Notes: generated by a model not told the origin, from the letters alone. A stretch of 64,000 nucleotides of DNA from Paenibacillus ginsengarvi (GCF_003626695.1 NZ_RBAH01000004.1:310001-374000), one strand, 5' to 3'. Positions 8,350 to 17,944 are shown, counted from the stretch's first letter. Program-made: numbers and translations.

Positions 8350-9234
8350 TTAGGCCTCCACCTCCCTTTTCTTCGTAATGCTTACCTGCACGATCGTCAC
8401 GAGTGCGACGGCGACGAAGAAAATAACCGATTTGGCCGAGCCGAGGCCGAGCATGTTGTTGCGGAACGCATCCTGGTAAATGTTCAGCGCGATCGATTCG
8501 GTCGAGCCGAACGGCCCGCCCTTCGTCAGCGAAATGTTCAGATCGAACATTTTGAACGCCCAGGAGATCGACAGAAACAAGCAAACGGTGACCGCCGGCA
8601 TAATCAGCGGAAACGTGATGCGCCCGAGCAATTGCAGCCGGTTCGCGCCGTCGATGCGCGCCGCCTCGATAATGTCTTTGGGCACGCCCGCCAGGGAGGC
8701 GATATAGATGACCATCAAATAACCCGCTCCCTGCCATACGCTGACGATGACGATTCCCCAGAACGCGGTCGACTCGTCGCCAAGCCACGGCAGGTTGAAG
8801 AAGGAGATGCCCGTTTTTTCGCCGATCGTACCGAACCCTTTGACGAAAATAAACTGCCAGATGAAGCCGAGCAGCAAGCCGCCGATCACGTTCGGCATGA
8901 AAAAAATCGTCCGCAGGAAGTTGCGAGTCTTAAGCGCCTGTGTGAGCAGCAGCGCGAGCAAAAAGCCGAGCGCGTTCGTCAGCAGCACGCTCGCCAGCGT
9001 GAACCGGACGGTAAAAGCGAAGGAGTGGAGAAATGCCCGGTCTTCGGTTAAGATGGTTGTATAATTGGCGAGACCGACCCATTTCATATCAGAGCTGACT
9101 CCGTTCCATTCCGTAAACGAGTAGCCGATGCTCATGACGAACGGAAAAAGCACGATCAGGACGAACACGAGCGCGGCTGGACCGACGAATGCGGCCCCAA
9201 GCGCCCAGTCTGCCATCGCTTTGCCTTTTTTCAT
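8350..9234 (-). CDS. Sugar ABC transporter permease (MalF/UgpA type)
   Basis: 294 aa with six membrane segments. The EAA loop is EAARIDGANRLQLLGRITFP near residue 200. The start at 9234 follows AAAGGAGG. It is the first gene of the transporter operon, behind a good promoter at 9255-9283 and divergent from the sensor kinase gene. The YesM/YesN pair alongside is the usual regulator for such carbohydrate importers in Paenibacillus, so induction by an extracellular glycan is likely. The substrate is not shown by the sequence. Confidence 0.93.
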   Translation of the reverse strand: MKKGKAMADWALGAAFVGPAALVFVLIVLFPFVMSIGYSFTEWNGVSSDMKWVGLANYTTILTEDRAFLHSFAFTVRFTLASVLLTNALGFLLALLLTQALKTRNFLRTIFFMPNVIGGLLLGFIWQFIFVKGFGTIGEKTGISFFNLPWLGDESTAFWGIVIVSVWQGAGYLMVIYIASLAGVPKDIIEAARIDGANRLQLLGRITFPLIMPAVTVCLFLSISWAFKMFDLNISLTKGGPFGSTESIALNIYQDAFRNNMLGLGSAKSVIFFVAVALVTIVQVSITKKREVEA

Positions 9235-9254
9235 CGTGTCGACCTCCTTTATTT

Positions 9255-9331
9255 TCTATAAACCGTTATATCGTTATTGTAAACGGAGCGCGTCAGCGCA
9301 AACATGGAACCTCGTGACGTATTAGGTGGAA
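9255..9331 (-). promoter_or_regulatory. Promoter and activator box of the sugar transporter operon
   Basis: Minus strand TTTACA (9283-9278), 17 bp, TATAGA (9260-9255). The box TTCCACCTA (9331-9323) lies 39 bp upstream of the -35, the same distance as at 7434-7487, and TGTTTG..TCCGTTTACA is shared by both. The promoter is plain; the box as a regulator site is inferred from duplication. Confidence 0.6.
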
Positions 9332-9378
9332 CTTGATGACGTCCGGCCGAGACTACGACGAAAGCGAGCTGGGTACCG

Positions 9379-11208
9379 GTGTTCCGAACGAGCATTCGCA
9401 ACAAATTAATCGCTTTCCTGCTGGCCGCCGTTACGGTCCCGCTCGCAACATCCATCATAATTACGTACTGGTACACGAAAGATTCAATCGCAAAGGAACG
9501 GATCGGCGTGACCGCGGCGCTGCTCGTGCAAGGCCGGGAAAATATACGGCACTACATGGACACGATTCATCAGGCGACCCTGTCTGTATACAACGACGCG
9601 AAGCTGAATGAAGCGATCGAGACCGGGGCGACCGACTACTTAAGCGACAAGGAAACGTACCGCGCGCTTATGCATATGGCGAACGTAATGCCGGACATTT
9701 ACCAGGTATACCTGTACCTTGATCTGGCGAAACAGCCCTATCTGCTGAAGAGCGCGCTGTTCAAGCGCATTCCCGAATCGCCGCAGCCGTTTCGCCCCGA
9801 CACCTACGGAGCCGAGGTAGCCGTACAGCCGCCGCACGCCAGCCACGACTACGGCTTCGCGCCGACCGCCTATATCGAGCCCGCAACGGTTATGACGATG
9901 CACCGCATCATCCGGAGAGTTCCGCGCACCGAGGAGCTCGGCATTTTGTCCGTCGACGTCGATATGCAGGGGCTAAGGACGATGGCCGAAAGCTTGTACG
10001 ACCGCAGCCGCGAGCAGCTGTTCCTTATCGACGAGCGCGGATACGTCGTGTACGGTCCCGATCCGGGCGACTGGGGGCGGCGTCTGGAGCAAGGCTGGGC
10101 GGCCGAGCTGCTGGCGCGGCCGGAGCGGGCCGGCAGCGTATTCGTAGGCGGCGGCGATGGCTTCCGAGGCGTGCAGGTGTACGATACGCTCGAGACGAGT
10201 TATTTGCGCTGGACGATCGTAAAGCGCATTCCGGACGAGGCGCTGTACAAGCAAGCTCGCGACGTGGCGCGTATCAACACCTTCGTGCTGGCCGCTTTCT
10301 CGCTGCTGTCTATCGTTGTCACCGTCGGCGTCGCCTTCCTGTTCACGGCGCCGATCAAACGGCTCATCGGTTACATCGCGGCGATCGAGAAAGGCAATAT
10401 GAACGTCGACATCCGGCTGTCGCGAAGCGACGAGTTCGGCCTGCTGGCGGCGCGCTTCCGTTCGATGATGCAGCATATCAACAATTTGATCGTCAAGGAG
10501 TACCGGCTCGAGCTGGCCAACCGGACGAACCAGCTGAAGGCGCTGCAAGCGCAAATTCAGCCGCATTTTTTATATAACGCCCTGCAATCGATCGGCACGC
10601 TGGCGCTGCAAATGAACGCGCCGAACGTATACAAGCTGATCGCCTCGCTCGGCAAAATGATGCGCTACAGTATGAATACGGGGGAAACGTCGGTGCCGCT
10701 GGCGAAGGAAATCGACCACATTCGCTCCTACATGGAGCTTCAGCGAAACCGGTTCGGCGACGGCCTTGCGCTGACGCTCGATATCGACGAACAGACGCTG
10801 CAGGTCGAGGTGCCGAAAATGACGCTGCAGCCGCTCGTCGAAAATTATTTCAAGCACGGCATGGTCCCTTCGCCGGAGCAGCCGGGCGAAATTGAGGTTC
10901 GCAGCCGAGCGCTGCAGGACGGCACGATTGCGATTACGGTCCGGGACAATGGCCGTGGGGCGGAACCCGCCAGACTGGAGCGCGTTCGCAGGACACTGCG
11001 GCTCGCCGGGAAAGGGCTTGATCCGGAGGCGGAAGATGCGGACGGCGGCGGCATCGGCCTCGCGAACGTACTGTCGCGGCTGAAGCTGTTTTATGGCGAT
11101 GAAGCGGATATGCAGGTTGAGGGGGCCGAGCCGCATGGGTTCCGGATCACCATCACGATACCGGCAAGGGGAAAGGAGGCAGACGATGAAGATCATCATC
11201 GTGGATGA
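9379..11208 (+). CDS. Two-component sensor histidine kinase (YesM type)
   Basis: 609 aa. A membrane helix near residues 10-30, a large extracellular dCACHE-like sensing region, a second helix near 295-317, a HAMP domain (TAPIKRLIGYIAAIEKGNM), then a His_kinase domain with the phospho-acceptor in QIQPHFLYN (His396) and an HATPase with LVENYFKHG and DNGRG. The start is a GTG at 9379 with no strong ribosome site, so it is the least certain part. It overlaps the response regulator gene by 23 bp and faces away from the sugar ABC operon. It should sense an extracellular sugar or glycan fragment and phosphorylate the AraC-type partner. Confidence 0.93.
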   Translation: MFRTSIRNKLIAFLLAAVTVPLATSIIITYWYTKDSIAKERIGVTAALLVQGRENIRHYMDTIHQATLSVYNDAKLNEAIETGATDYLSDKETYRALMHMANVMPDIYQVYLYLDLAKQPYLLKSALFKRIPESPQPFRPDTYGAEVAVQPPHASHDYGFAPTAYIEPATVMTMHRIIRRVPRTEELGILSVDVDMQGLRTMAESLYDRSREQLFLIDERGYVVYGPDPGDWGRRLEQGWAAELLARPERAGSVFVGGGDGFRGVQVYDTLETSYLRWTIVKRIPDEALYKQARDVARINTFVLAAFSLLSIVVTVGVAFLFTAPIKRLIGYIAAIEKGNMNVDIRLSRSDEFGLLAARFRSMMQHINNLIVKEYRLELANRTNQLKALQAQIQPHFLYNALQSIGTLALQMNAPNVYKLIASLGKMMRYSMNTGETSVPLAKEIDHIRSYMELQRNRFGDGLALTLDIDEQTLQVEVPKMTLQPLVENYFKHGMVPSPEQPGEIEVRSRALQDGTIAITVRDNGRGAEPARLERVRRTLRLAGKGLDPEAEDADGGGIGLANVLSRLKLFYGDEADMQVEGAEPHGFRITITIPARGKEADDEDHHRG

Positions 11209-12808
11209 CGAGAAGCATGTGCGGGATGCGATCAAACTGCTGATCGATTGGGGCGCGCTTGGCATCAATACGATATTGGAGGCGGCGGACGGCGCCACGG
11301 CCGTGCGGCTGATCGAGGCCGAGCGGCCGCAAATCGTCTATACCGACATGATGATGCCGAACATGGACGGCCTTTCGCTGCTTCGCTGGATCAAGGAAAA
11401 CGCGCCGGCGTGCAAAACGATCGTCATCAGCGGACATGACGACTTCCAATTCGTGCGGGGGACGGTCCAATACGGCGGCATGGACTATCTGCTCAAGCCG
11501 ATCGACGCCGATCAACTGCTGGACGTAACGCAAAAAGCGCTTCGCAGCTGGAGCGAGGAAGAACGCGAACGGATGGAGTCGCATCTGCGGTCGATCCGCA
11601 TCAATTCGCTGCGTCCGGTGTACTGCGATAAGCTGCTGTCGAACGTGCTCGGCGACCCGGGGACGTATTATGCCGAGAAGGAGTCGTTCGCCCAGGAGTT
11701 TCCGCAGCTAACGGAAGGCGTCCCCTGCCGGATCAGCTTGCTGACGACCGATACGCTGCGGGGCAAGCTGCGCGACAAGTTCGCGGCGCATAACGACCTG
11801 CTGCTGTTCAGCCTGACCAACATTTGCGGCGAGCTGCTGAACGCGCCGAAGGACGGCTTCGCCTTTCGCTTCTGGGGCTCGAGCCAGCAGATCGCGCTGC
11901 TGCATCTGGGACGGCCGGAGCGGGCGAGAGAGACGCTGGAAGCGATCAACGAAGGCTTGTATCGCACCTTCGGGACCCGCGCCGAGTTTGGCATGGGGGG
12001 CGTACATCCGTTTCCGCACGGAGCGAAGCAGTCGTATGCGGAGGCGGAAGCCGCGCTGAGGCAGCGCAATCTGCGCAAGCGGGCGGGGTGGATCTGCGAG
12101 TTCGATCCGCACAAGCCGCCCCATCCCGCGGAGCTGCATTTCAGCGACTACGAGGACCGGGTGCGGCTGGCGATCCGCAGCGCGAGCAAAGACAAGATCG
12201 CAGAAGCGGTCGACGACTGGATCGCCGAGGTGCGAAAAAAAGACGTCGTGACGATCGATCACCTCGACCTGTGGCGGCACGAGTTCGGGGTGCTTAAGTC
12301 GCGCTGGGTGAAGGAGTTTTTTCCGGTAAACGAAGCGGATGTTTTTCTTCCGCCGGAAAGCCAGGCAGAGTCGCTGCCGCTGAATGAGCAGGGAGAGCTT
12401 TCGCTTGAGAAGCTTCGCGACGAAATGACGGGCAGCCTGCTTCAGCTCGCCGAGCTGCTTTCCAAGGTGACGCAGCAGGAGAGCCATCTCATCTACGAGA
12501 TCGCCCGCTATTTGCAGAGCCGTCTGGAGCAGGACATTAGCGTCCAGGAAGTCGCCGCGCATTTTTATTTGAGCCGCGAATACGTATCCCGCCGGTTCAA
12601 GCAGCAATTCGGCGAGACGATCAGCGACTTTTTGCTCCGTCACCGGATGGAACGGGCGAAGACGCTGCTGCTCAACCCGGCGCTCAAAATCGTGCAGATC
12701 GCCCATATGACCGGTTACGAGGACGAGAAATATTTCAGCAAAGTGTTCAAAAAAGCGCTCGGCGATTCCCCGGCCGAATACCGCAAAAAACAAACCGGAG
12801 ACGCCTGA
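11186..12808 (+). CDS. Response regulator with AraC-type DNA-binding domain (YesN type)
   Basis: 540 aa from the ATG at 11186, which follows AAAGGAGGC; a longer frame from 11093 lies inside the kinase gene and is rejected. Receiver domain at residues 1-120 with VDDEKHV, phospho-acceptor Asp54 in YTDMMMPNMDG and the conserved LLKPID lysine. A middle domain of about 300 residues is followed by a C-terminal AraC pair of helix-turn-helices (VQEVAAHFYLSREYVSRRFKQ, then IVQIAHMTGYEDEKYFSKVFKK). It most likely activates the divergent sugar transporter genes; the duplicated TTCCACCTA boxes before both transporter promoters are candidate sites. Confidence 0.94.
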   Translation: MKIIIVDDEKHVRDAIKLLIDWGALGINTILEAADGATAVRLIEAERPQIVYTDMMMPNMDGLSLLRWIKENAPACKTIVISGHDDFQFVRGTVQYGGMDYLLKPIDADQLLDVTQKALRSWSEEERERMESHLRSIRINSLRPVYCDKLLSNVLGDPGTYYAEKESFAQEFPQLTEGVPCRISLLTTDTLRGKLRDKFAAHNDLLLFSLTNICGELLNAPKDGFAFRFWGSSQQIALLHLGRPERARETLEAINEGLYRTFGTRAEFGMGGVHPFPHGAKQSYAEAEAALRQRNLRKRAGWICEFDPHKPPHPAELHFSDYEDRVRLAIRSASKDKIAEAVDDWIAEVRKKDVVTIDHLDLWRHEFGVLKSRWVKEFFPVNEADVFLPPESQAESLPLNEQGELSLEKLRDEMTGSLLQLAELLSKVTQQESHLIYEIARYLQSRLEQDISVQEVAAHFYLSREYVSRRFKQQFGETISDFLLRHRMERAKTLLLNPALKIVQIAHMTGYEDEKYFSKVFKKALGDSPAEYRKKQTGDA

Positions 12809-12826
12809 AGAGGCTTCCCCGGTTTG
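12791..12826. terminator. Bidirectional terminator after the response regulator
   Basis: CAAACCGG (12791-12798) pairs with CCGGTTTG (12819-12826), with T-rich tails on both strands. The stem overlaps the last codons of the regulator gene and also serves the convergent ytvI gene. Confidence 0.8.
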
Positions 12827-12855
12827 TTTTGTTTTTTGGTGCGCCGTCTTCGTTA

Positions 12856-13902
12856 TTATTCCAGCTTGATCTTGAACTGGAGCAGACCGGCCTTGCGCAT
12901 TTCCTTATACAAAATCATCAGAATCGGCCCGAGAAACAGGCCGACGACGCCCATCAGCTTGAAACCGATGTACAAGCCCACGAGCGTAGGCAGCGCGCCG
13001 ATCCCGATCGAGTCGCCAAGTATTTTCGGTTCGACGATTCGCCGGAATATCGTAATGACGATAAACAACGCAAGCAGCCCGACCGCAAGCGACACTTCGC
13101 CCTTGAAAAACACGAACGCCGCCCAGGGCACGATGACCGAGCCTGTGCCGAGTATCGGCAGCACATCGACAATAATGATGAGCAGCGCGACCGCGAACGG
13201 ATACTCAACGCGAAGGATGAACAAGCCGAGCAGCGATACGAGATACGTAAGTGCGCTTAGAATAATTTGCGCCTTCAGAAAGCCGAGCAGCGAGCTGCGC
13301 AAATTGCCGAGCACGCTCGCCACCTTGTCACGCGAACGGTCCTCGAACAGCCCGAGAAAGCCCGTTTTCAGCAAAGGCAGACTAAACGTCGTCAAGTAAA
13401 GCGCGACCATAAACACAACGAAGGCGATGAACAGCGTCGGCACCGCTTTGGCCGCATTCAGGAAATAACCCGTGATGCCGGCGATAATGCTCGAGAGCGA
13501 GTTGGTCAGTGTCGTAACGCCTTGCTCCAGAGCGGCTTGCATTTGCGCCGCCACGTCGACCGGAAGCGTGCTATAGAACAGCTCGGTCCGTTCGGTCGCA
13601 TCCTTGAAGTAACGATTGAAGTCTTCCAGAAAAGCCGGCGCCTTTTTGGCGATATCGATCAGTTGCCCGATCAGCCCGGCCCCGCACAAATAAACAAGGC
13701 CGAACAGCAGCAGGGCAAACACCGTACATACGATCGTGGCCGAAGCGATGCGGCCGAGCCGCAGTGACCGCATCATCCAAGCAACGACTGGCTCCAAAAA
13801 CATGGCGATCAGGAGCGCCAGCAAGAACGGCATCCCGACCGTAAACAAGCCGTACAGCAACCCGATGCCAACGACGATCGTAACGATCGTTTTCATCGAC
13901 AT
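12856..13902 (-). CDS. ytvI: AI-2E-family membrane protein, YtvI-like
   Basis: 348 aa with seven or eight hydrophobic segments in the AI-2E transporter/PerM pattern. The C-terminal signature runs VDVLPILGTGSVIVPWAAF, then IVEPKILGDSIGIGALPTLVGLY. B. subtilis YtvI is a family member annotated as a sporulation membrane protein; length and topology fit. The start at 13902 is backed by GGGGGCGGG upstream. It follows the CNNM/CorC-type gene by 15 bp in the same direction, so they may be co-transcribed. The transported substrate is unknown, and the gene name is a family-level assignment. Confidence 0.75.
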   Translation of the reverse strand: MSMKTIVTIVVGIGLLYGLFTVGMPFLLALLIAMFLEPVVAWMMRSLRLGRIASATIVCTVFALLLFGLVYLCGAGLIGQLIDIAKKAPAFLEDFNRYFKDATERTELFYSTLPVDVAAQMQAALEQGVTTLTNSLSSIIAGITGYFLNAAKAVPTLFIAFVVFMVALYLTTFSLPLLKTGFLGLFEDRSRDKVASVLGNLRSSLLGFLKAQIILSALTYLVSLLGLFILRVEYPFAVALLIIIVDVLPILGTGSVIVPWAAFVFFKGEVSLAVGLLALFIVITIFRRIVEPKILGDSIGIGALPTLVGLYIGFKLMGVVGLFLGPILMILYKEMRKAGLLQFKIKLE

Positions 13903-13917
13903 GTTTTCCCGCCCCCT

Positions 13918-15252
13918 TTATTCCCCGGCTGGATCTTCGGCGGGCTGGGCGGTATCGCTAACGCTAATGTTCACTCTGACGACGCGCAGACGGTCCGCTT
14001 CCGCGACCTCGAACACATACCCTCCGTACTCCACCTTCGATCCTTTCAGCGGCATACCTTCCAGCTGCTTGAACAGCCAGCCGCCGATCGAGTCGACCTC
14101 GTCGTCCTCGATCTCGACGCGCAGCATGTCGTTAATATCCTCCAACAGCATCCGGCCGTCGACCGACGTAACCTCGCCGTTCACCTCAACGCTTGGGCGG
14201 CCTTCGTCGAACTCGTCCATCATTTCGCCGACGATTTCCTCCACTATGTCGTCTACCGTCACTAGGCCCGCCGTACCGCCGTACTCGTCGATAACAACCG
14301 CGATTTGCGACCGCTTCTTCTTCATCAGCCGCAGCACATGACTTACTTCCATCGACTCCGGCACGGTCAGAATCGGACGAATGAACGTCTTCAGCTCCTG
14401 CTCCTCGTCCGGGTCGCATGTAAGCAGGTCGGTAATATGCACGAAGCCGACGATGCGGTCTTTGTCGCCTTTCGCTACCGGATAACGCGTATGCTTGGAA
14501 GCGTAAACCGTCTTCAAATTTTCCGCGAACGACAAGTCCGTATATAGACAGTCCATATCCGTACGCGGCACCATCACCTCGCGGGCCAGCCGGTCAGAAA
14601 ACTCGAACACGTTGTCGAACAGCGCCATCTCGTCCTTGTCGATAATCCCGCTCCTTGCGCTCTGATTCATCAGAATGCGGATTTCCTCTTCCGTATGAAC
14701 CTCATGCTCGGTCGCAGGCTGGATGCCGATCAGCCGCAGCAGCCGGTTCGCCGTTCCGTTCAGCAGCCAGATCGCCGGCATGAACACCTTGTAGAACATC
14801 ATCAGCGGCCCCGACAGCCACATCGACGTCCCTTCCGACTTCTGGATGGCCAGCGACTTCGGAGCCAGCTCGCCCAGCACAATATGCAGAAAGGTGATGA
14901 CGCAGAAAGCGACAATGAACGATACCGTGTGGCTCCATACCGCATCCGCGAAGCCGAGCTTGGCCAGCACCGGCTCGACGATCAGCCGCGAAATGGCCGG
15001 CTCGCCGACCCAGCCGAGACCGAGCGAAGCGAGCGTAATGCCGAGCTGTGTGGCGGACAAGTAGGCGTCCAGCTTGCCGGTTACTTTCAGTGCATATTTC
15101 GCCCGCCCGCTTCCTTCGTTTGCGAGCTGAATGAGCCGCGAATGGCGCACCTTGACGAGCGCAAACTCGGCCGCCACGAAAAAGCCGTTCAGAAAAACGA
15201 GTACCAGCACGAGGAGTAAATATAGCAATAGTTCGGTCCAGTTATAACCCAA
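13918..15252 (-). CDS. CNNM/CorC-type (hemolysin family) transporter, DUF21-CBS-CorC_HlyC
   Basis: 444 aa. The N-terminal DUF21 membrane domain (residues 1-195) has four hydrophobic segments, beginning VFLNGFFVAAEFALVKVR. Two CBS domains (about 210-335) contain VMVPRTDMDCLY and YPVAKGDKDRIVGFVHITDL, then IDEYGGTAGLVTVDDIVEEI. A C-terminal CorC_HlyC domain (about 350-430) ends it. Family members are implicated in magnesium export and resistance; the old 'hemolysin' name is misleading. The last residues are acidic and variable. It is followed at 15 bp by ytvI. Confidence 0.93.
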   Translation of the reverse strand: MGYNWTELLLYLLLVLVLVFLNGFFVAAEFALVKVRHSRLIQLANEGSGRAKYALKVTGKLDAYLSATQLGITLASLGLGWVGEPAISRLIVEPVLAKLGFADAVWSHTVSFIVAFCVITFLHIVLGELAPKSLAIQKSEGTSMWLSGPLMMFYKVFMPAIWLLNGTANRLLRLIGIQPATEHEVHTEEEIRILMNQSARSGIIDKDEMALFDNVFEFSDRLAREVMVPRTDMDCLYTDLSFAENLKTVYASKHTRYPVAKGDKDRIVGFVHITDLLTCDPDEEQELKTFIRPILTVPESMEVSHVLRLMKKKRSQIAVVIDEYGGTAGLVTVDDIVEEIVGEMMDEFDEGRPSVEVNGEVTSVDGRMLLEDINDMLRVEIEDDEVDSIGGWLFKQLEGMPLKGSKVEYGGYVFEVAEADRLRVVRVNISVSDTAQPAEDPAGE

Positions 15253-15480
15253 TCGTTACTCTCCGGATAAGAAAACCCGGAGAATTCCTCCCTTTTGTTC
15301 GTAAAGTTTGATTCTAGTCTTTATCGATAAAGAAAGTTTAAGTTCAAGAACGCGTTAAAGCGAAATGAAATACGACTTTCTTTACCAAGAAAAACTTCCA
15401 TTAAGTCGCGGTCGCTCATCCTTGAAGTACTTCGATATACGTTTTTCTTACGTATTAATACCCTGTATAGTTTCAAAGAA
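15253..15480. other. Intergenic region between the CNNM-type gene and yfkAB
   Basis: AT-rich non-coding stretch. AAAGAAAGT (15329-15337) and ACTTTCTTT (15372-15380) form a wide inverted repeat. The short open frame across 15321-15515 has no ribosome site or recognisable product. I see no clear promoter. Confidence 0.4.
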
Positions 15481-16608
15481 TCATACGACCGCCTGGCGCT
15501 GCTTGAAATCGACATCGCGGTAGTAGGCGTCGGCGACTAGCAGGTTCGGCCCGCAGCAAGCGGCTGCGTCGCAGTGGCAGTCCACCTTCCGGTTCAGCGG
15601 ATGCCGCAGCCACGCCTCAAATACGGCGTCGAACGAGTCCGCAGCCATATTGCCGAGAGCGGACAAGTCCGCAAAATCGGTGACGAACAGGTCGCCGCTG
15701 AACAAGTTGACGTTGAGCCGGTTCCGGCCGTCAGGGTCGTTGCGCACCGTCACATTCGGCTCATGGCGCAGACGCCGCACGATCTCCTGATCGGCCTCTG
15801 CGGCGCCGCAAGCGAAAAACGGCAGCGTGCCGAACAGCATCCACATGTTCTTGTCGCGGCTATCCAGCAGCCGATGAATCGCGGCGCGTATTTCCTCCAG
15901 CGACAGCTGCGGCAAATTCGCGGCAAAAGCGCTCGGGTACATCGGATGCACCTCGTGCCGCTTGCAGCCCATTTCGCCGATCAGACGATGAATATCGGCG
16001 ATTTTCTCATGGGTGCGGAAATTGATCATCGATTCGGCGGACACGAACATGCCGCCTCGGCTCAGCGCGAGCGCATTGTTCATCATCCGCTCGTACATGC
16101 CGGCTGCGACCTCCCTGCCAACGGAATGCCCGCTATGAACGAAGCCGACCTGGTGAAAGTCGTCCGCCCCCGTATAATTGAACGAAATATGCATAACGTC
16201 CAGGTAAGGGGCCATCATTTCGTAACGGGACAGATCGAGCGTCACATTCGAGTTGATCTGCGTGCGAACGCCTCTGTCTCTGGCGTACCTCAGCAGAGGT
16301 ACGATGTAATCCTTCACGGTTTTGAGCTGATAGGACGGCTCGCCTCCGGTAATGCTGATCGTCTCCAGATGCTCGACCTCGTCGAGCCGTTTCAACACAT
16401 CCGCCAGCGGAACACGCACTCCTTCGCTCATCGTCAGCGCGTCTCCGACGGCGCAATGCTCGCAGCGCATGTTGCACAGATTCGTAACGGTAAACTCCAC
16501 ACTCGTCAGTACATGGCGTCCGAGGCGGCGCAGCGACCGGATCGGATCCCACGGGTCGTATTCCGGTGAAAGCGGCTGTAGAACAGCCGCGCGTTCGTTT
16601 GGATTCAT
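15481..16608 (-). CDS. yfkAB: Radical SAM/CxCxxxxC motif protein YfkAB
   Basis: 375 aa from the ATG at 16608, with AGGTGGGG upstream. The radical SAM cluster motif is CNMRCEHC (Cys45, Cys49, Cys52), followed by SITGGEPS, the SAM-binding glycine motif. Near the C-terminus CHCDAAAC gives the CxCxxxxC pattern (Cys344, 346, 351) that names this family and probably binds an auxiliary iron-sulfur cluster. In B. subtilis 168 the gene is split as yfkA and yfkB; here it is intact. The reaction is unknown. It stands alone between the CNNM-type and HD-GYP genes, all on the minus strand. Confidence 0.9.
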   Translation of the reverse strand: MNPNERAAVLQPLSPEYDPWDPIRSLRRLGRHVLTSVEFTVTNLCNMRCEHCAVGDALTMSEGVRVPLADVLKRLDEVEHLETISITGGEPSYQLKTVKDYIVPLLRYARDRGVRTQINSNVTLDLSRYEMMAPYLDVMHISFNYTGADDFHQVGFVHSGHSVGREVAAGMYERMMNNALALSRGGMFVSAESMINFRTHEKIADIHRLIGEMGCKRHEVHPMYPSAFAANLPQLSLEEIRAAIHRLLDSRDKNMWMLFGTLPFFACGAAEADQEIVRRLRHEPNVTVRNDPDGRNRLNVNLFSGDLFVTDFADLSALGNMAADSFDAVFEAWLRHPLNRKVDCHCDAAACCGPNLLVADAYYRDVDFKQRQAVV

Positions 16609-16673
16609 TTGGTCTTTCCCCACCTGACTGTTCCTTATCTTTCCCATTTTACCCGAAAGCGGCGCAAAAAGAA

Positions 16674-16721
16674 AACCCCGACCGTTCGCGCCTGGCTTGC
16701 GCGCTTCCGGTTTACGGGGTT
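16674..16721 (-). terminator. Terminator of the HD-GYP gene
   Basis: Minus-strand AACCCCG, AACCG and GCGCG pair with CGCG, CGGT and CGGGGTT, followed by TTCTTTTT. The stem begins at the stop codon of the HD-GYP gene. Confidence 0.8.
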
Positions 16722-17811
16722 ACTTGACGTCGCCTACGCTGACAACAACCAGCGACAAATGTTTGGACATGTCGATTTCGTACGGAGCATGCAGCGGCTG
16801 TCCGTCCGCATCGACCAGCACCCGGACGATCGGACGCTGCGGCGACTGGCTGTTAATGTCGACGACGACGCCGGATTCCCCGGTGTTCAGCGTAACGGTC
16901 GTACCGAGCGGATAGATGGCGACTTTATCCCGGAAATGCTCCACCATGCTTGTCTCGTACAAGGTGTTTGCCCCGGCGTACAGCGCTTCGACTGCCTGAT
17001 GCGGCAGCATGGCGCTGCGGTATACGCGGTTCGACGTCATGGCGTCGTAAGAATCGACCAGTCCAATCCATTTTGCAAATTCGTGAATTTCCCCCCCTCG
17101 AATACCGCGTGGATACCCGCTCCCGTCAATCCTCTCATGATGCTGCAAGGCGCAATGGGCCGACAGCAGCGGAATGTTAGGTTCATCCTTCAGCAGCATG
17201 TAGCCGAATTCGGTATGCCGCTTCATCGCTTCGAATTCCGAGCCCGACAGCTTGCCAGGCTTTTGCAAAATATCGAGCGGAATTTTCGTTTTGCCGATAT
17301 CGTGCAGCAGCGCGCCTAATCCGAGTACGGCGAGATCCTGGTGCGAATACCCCTCGGACAAGCCCAGCATCGTCGCATAGATGCATACGTTGAGAGAATG
17401 CTGGTACAAATAATGGTCGGTCACGCTTATATCGGTCAGCATGATCATGGCGGTCGGATTTTGGCTCAGATCGTCAATGATCAGCCCGAGCGCATCCTTG
17501 AACGCTTTTCCGATAAACGGCTGGTTGACGGACCGGCGCGGCAGCGTATCCATCATGATCCGTTTGAAATTCGAGCGGATCGTTCCGATGGCCATACGCC
17601 TCGTTTCCTCACTGATCGGATCTTGCACGATAACGTCGTTGGTGCGCGAATCTTCGATGTACAAGTGCGGAATGCCGTATTGGCTCAGCCGCTGGATCAT
17701 TCCTTGGGAAAGCTCCACATGCTCGGCGAGCAGGACGAAGCCTTCCTCGTTATACACCTTTCTAGCGAGCCGCATCCCCGGGCGGCACAGTTGGATCGGC
17801 ACAAGCCTCAT
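16720..17811 (-). CDS. HD-GYP domain cyclic-di-GMP phosphodiesterase
   Basis: 363 aa from the ATG at 17811 (MRLVPIQL); in-frame ATGs at 17835 and 17838 are possible but the family normally begins here. An N-terminal region of about 110 residues precedes the HD-GYP domain. That domain has HSLNVCIYA, LLHDIGKTKIP (HD metal ligands) and HHERIDGSGYPRG (the GYP motif), so it should hydrolyse c-di-GMP. About 90 C-terminal residues resemble a small beta domain common in Paenibacillus homologues. No membrane segment is present. The window also holds a PilZ-like gene at the head of the exopolysaccharide operon, a possible downstream reader of c-di-GMP. Confidence 0.92.
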   Translation of the reverse strand: MRLVPIQLCRPGMRLARKVYNEEGFVLLAEHVELSQGMIQRLSQYGIPHLYIEDSRTNDVIVQDPISEETRRMAIGTIRSNFKRIMMDTLPRRSVNQPFIGKAFKDALGLIIDDLSQNPTAMIMLTDISVTDHYLYQHSLNVCIYATMLGLSEGYSHQDLAVLGLGALLHDIGKTKIPLDILQKPGKLSGSEFEAMKRHTEFGYMLLKDEPNIPLLSAHCALQHHERIDGSGYPRGIRGGEIHEFAKWIGLVDSYDAMTSNRVYRSAMLPHQAVEALYAGANTLYETSMVEHFRDKVAIYPLGTTVTLNTGESGVVVDINSQSPQRPIVRVLVDADGQPLHAPYEIDMSKHLSLVVVSVGDVK

Positions 17812-17898
17812 GTTAATCGTCCCACATTTCTCCATCATTTTCTATTTCCGTCATGAATATCGTAAAGGAAAATAACAAAAAGAGCAATAAAAAAACAT

Positions 17899-17928
17899 CA
17901 CCGTTCGACACGAAAATGTCGAACGGTG
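17899..17928 (-). terminator. Terminator of uppP
   Basis: CACCGTTCGACA pairs perfectly over 12 bp with TGTCGAACGGTG around CGAAAA. On the minus strand it is followed by ATG and seven T. Confidence 0.85.
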
Positions 17929-17944
17929 TCATTGTGAAATAATC

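Noticed and set aside
15321-15515. Minus-strand 64-codon open frame between the CNNM-type gene and yfkAB
   Set aside because: No ribosome site and Ser/Arg-rich composition; it overlaps the end of yfkAB.
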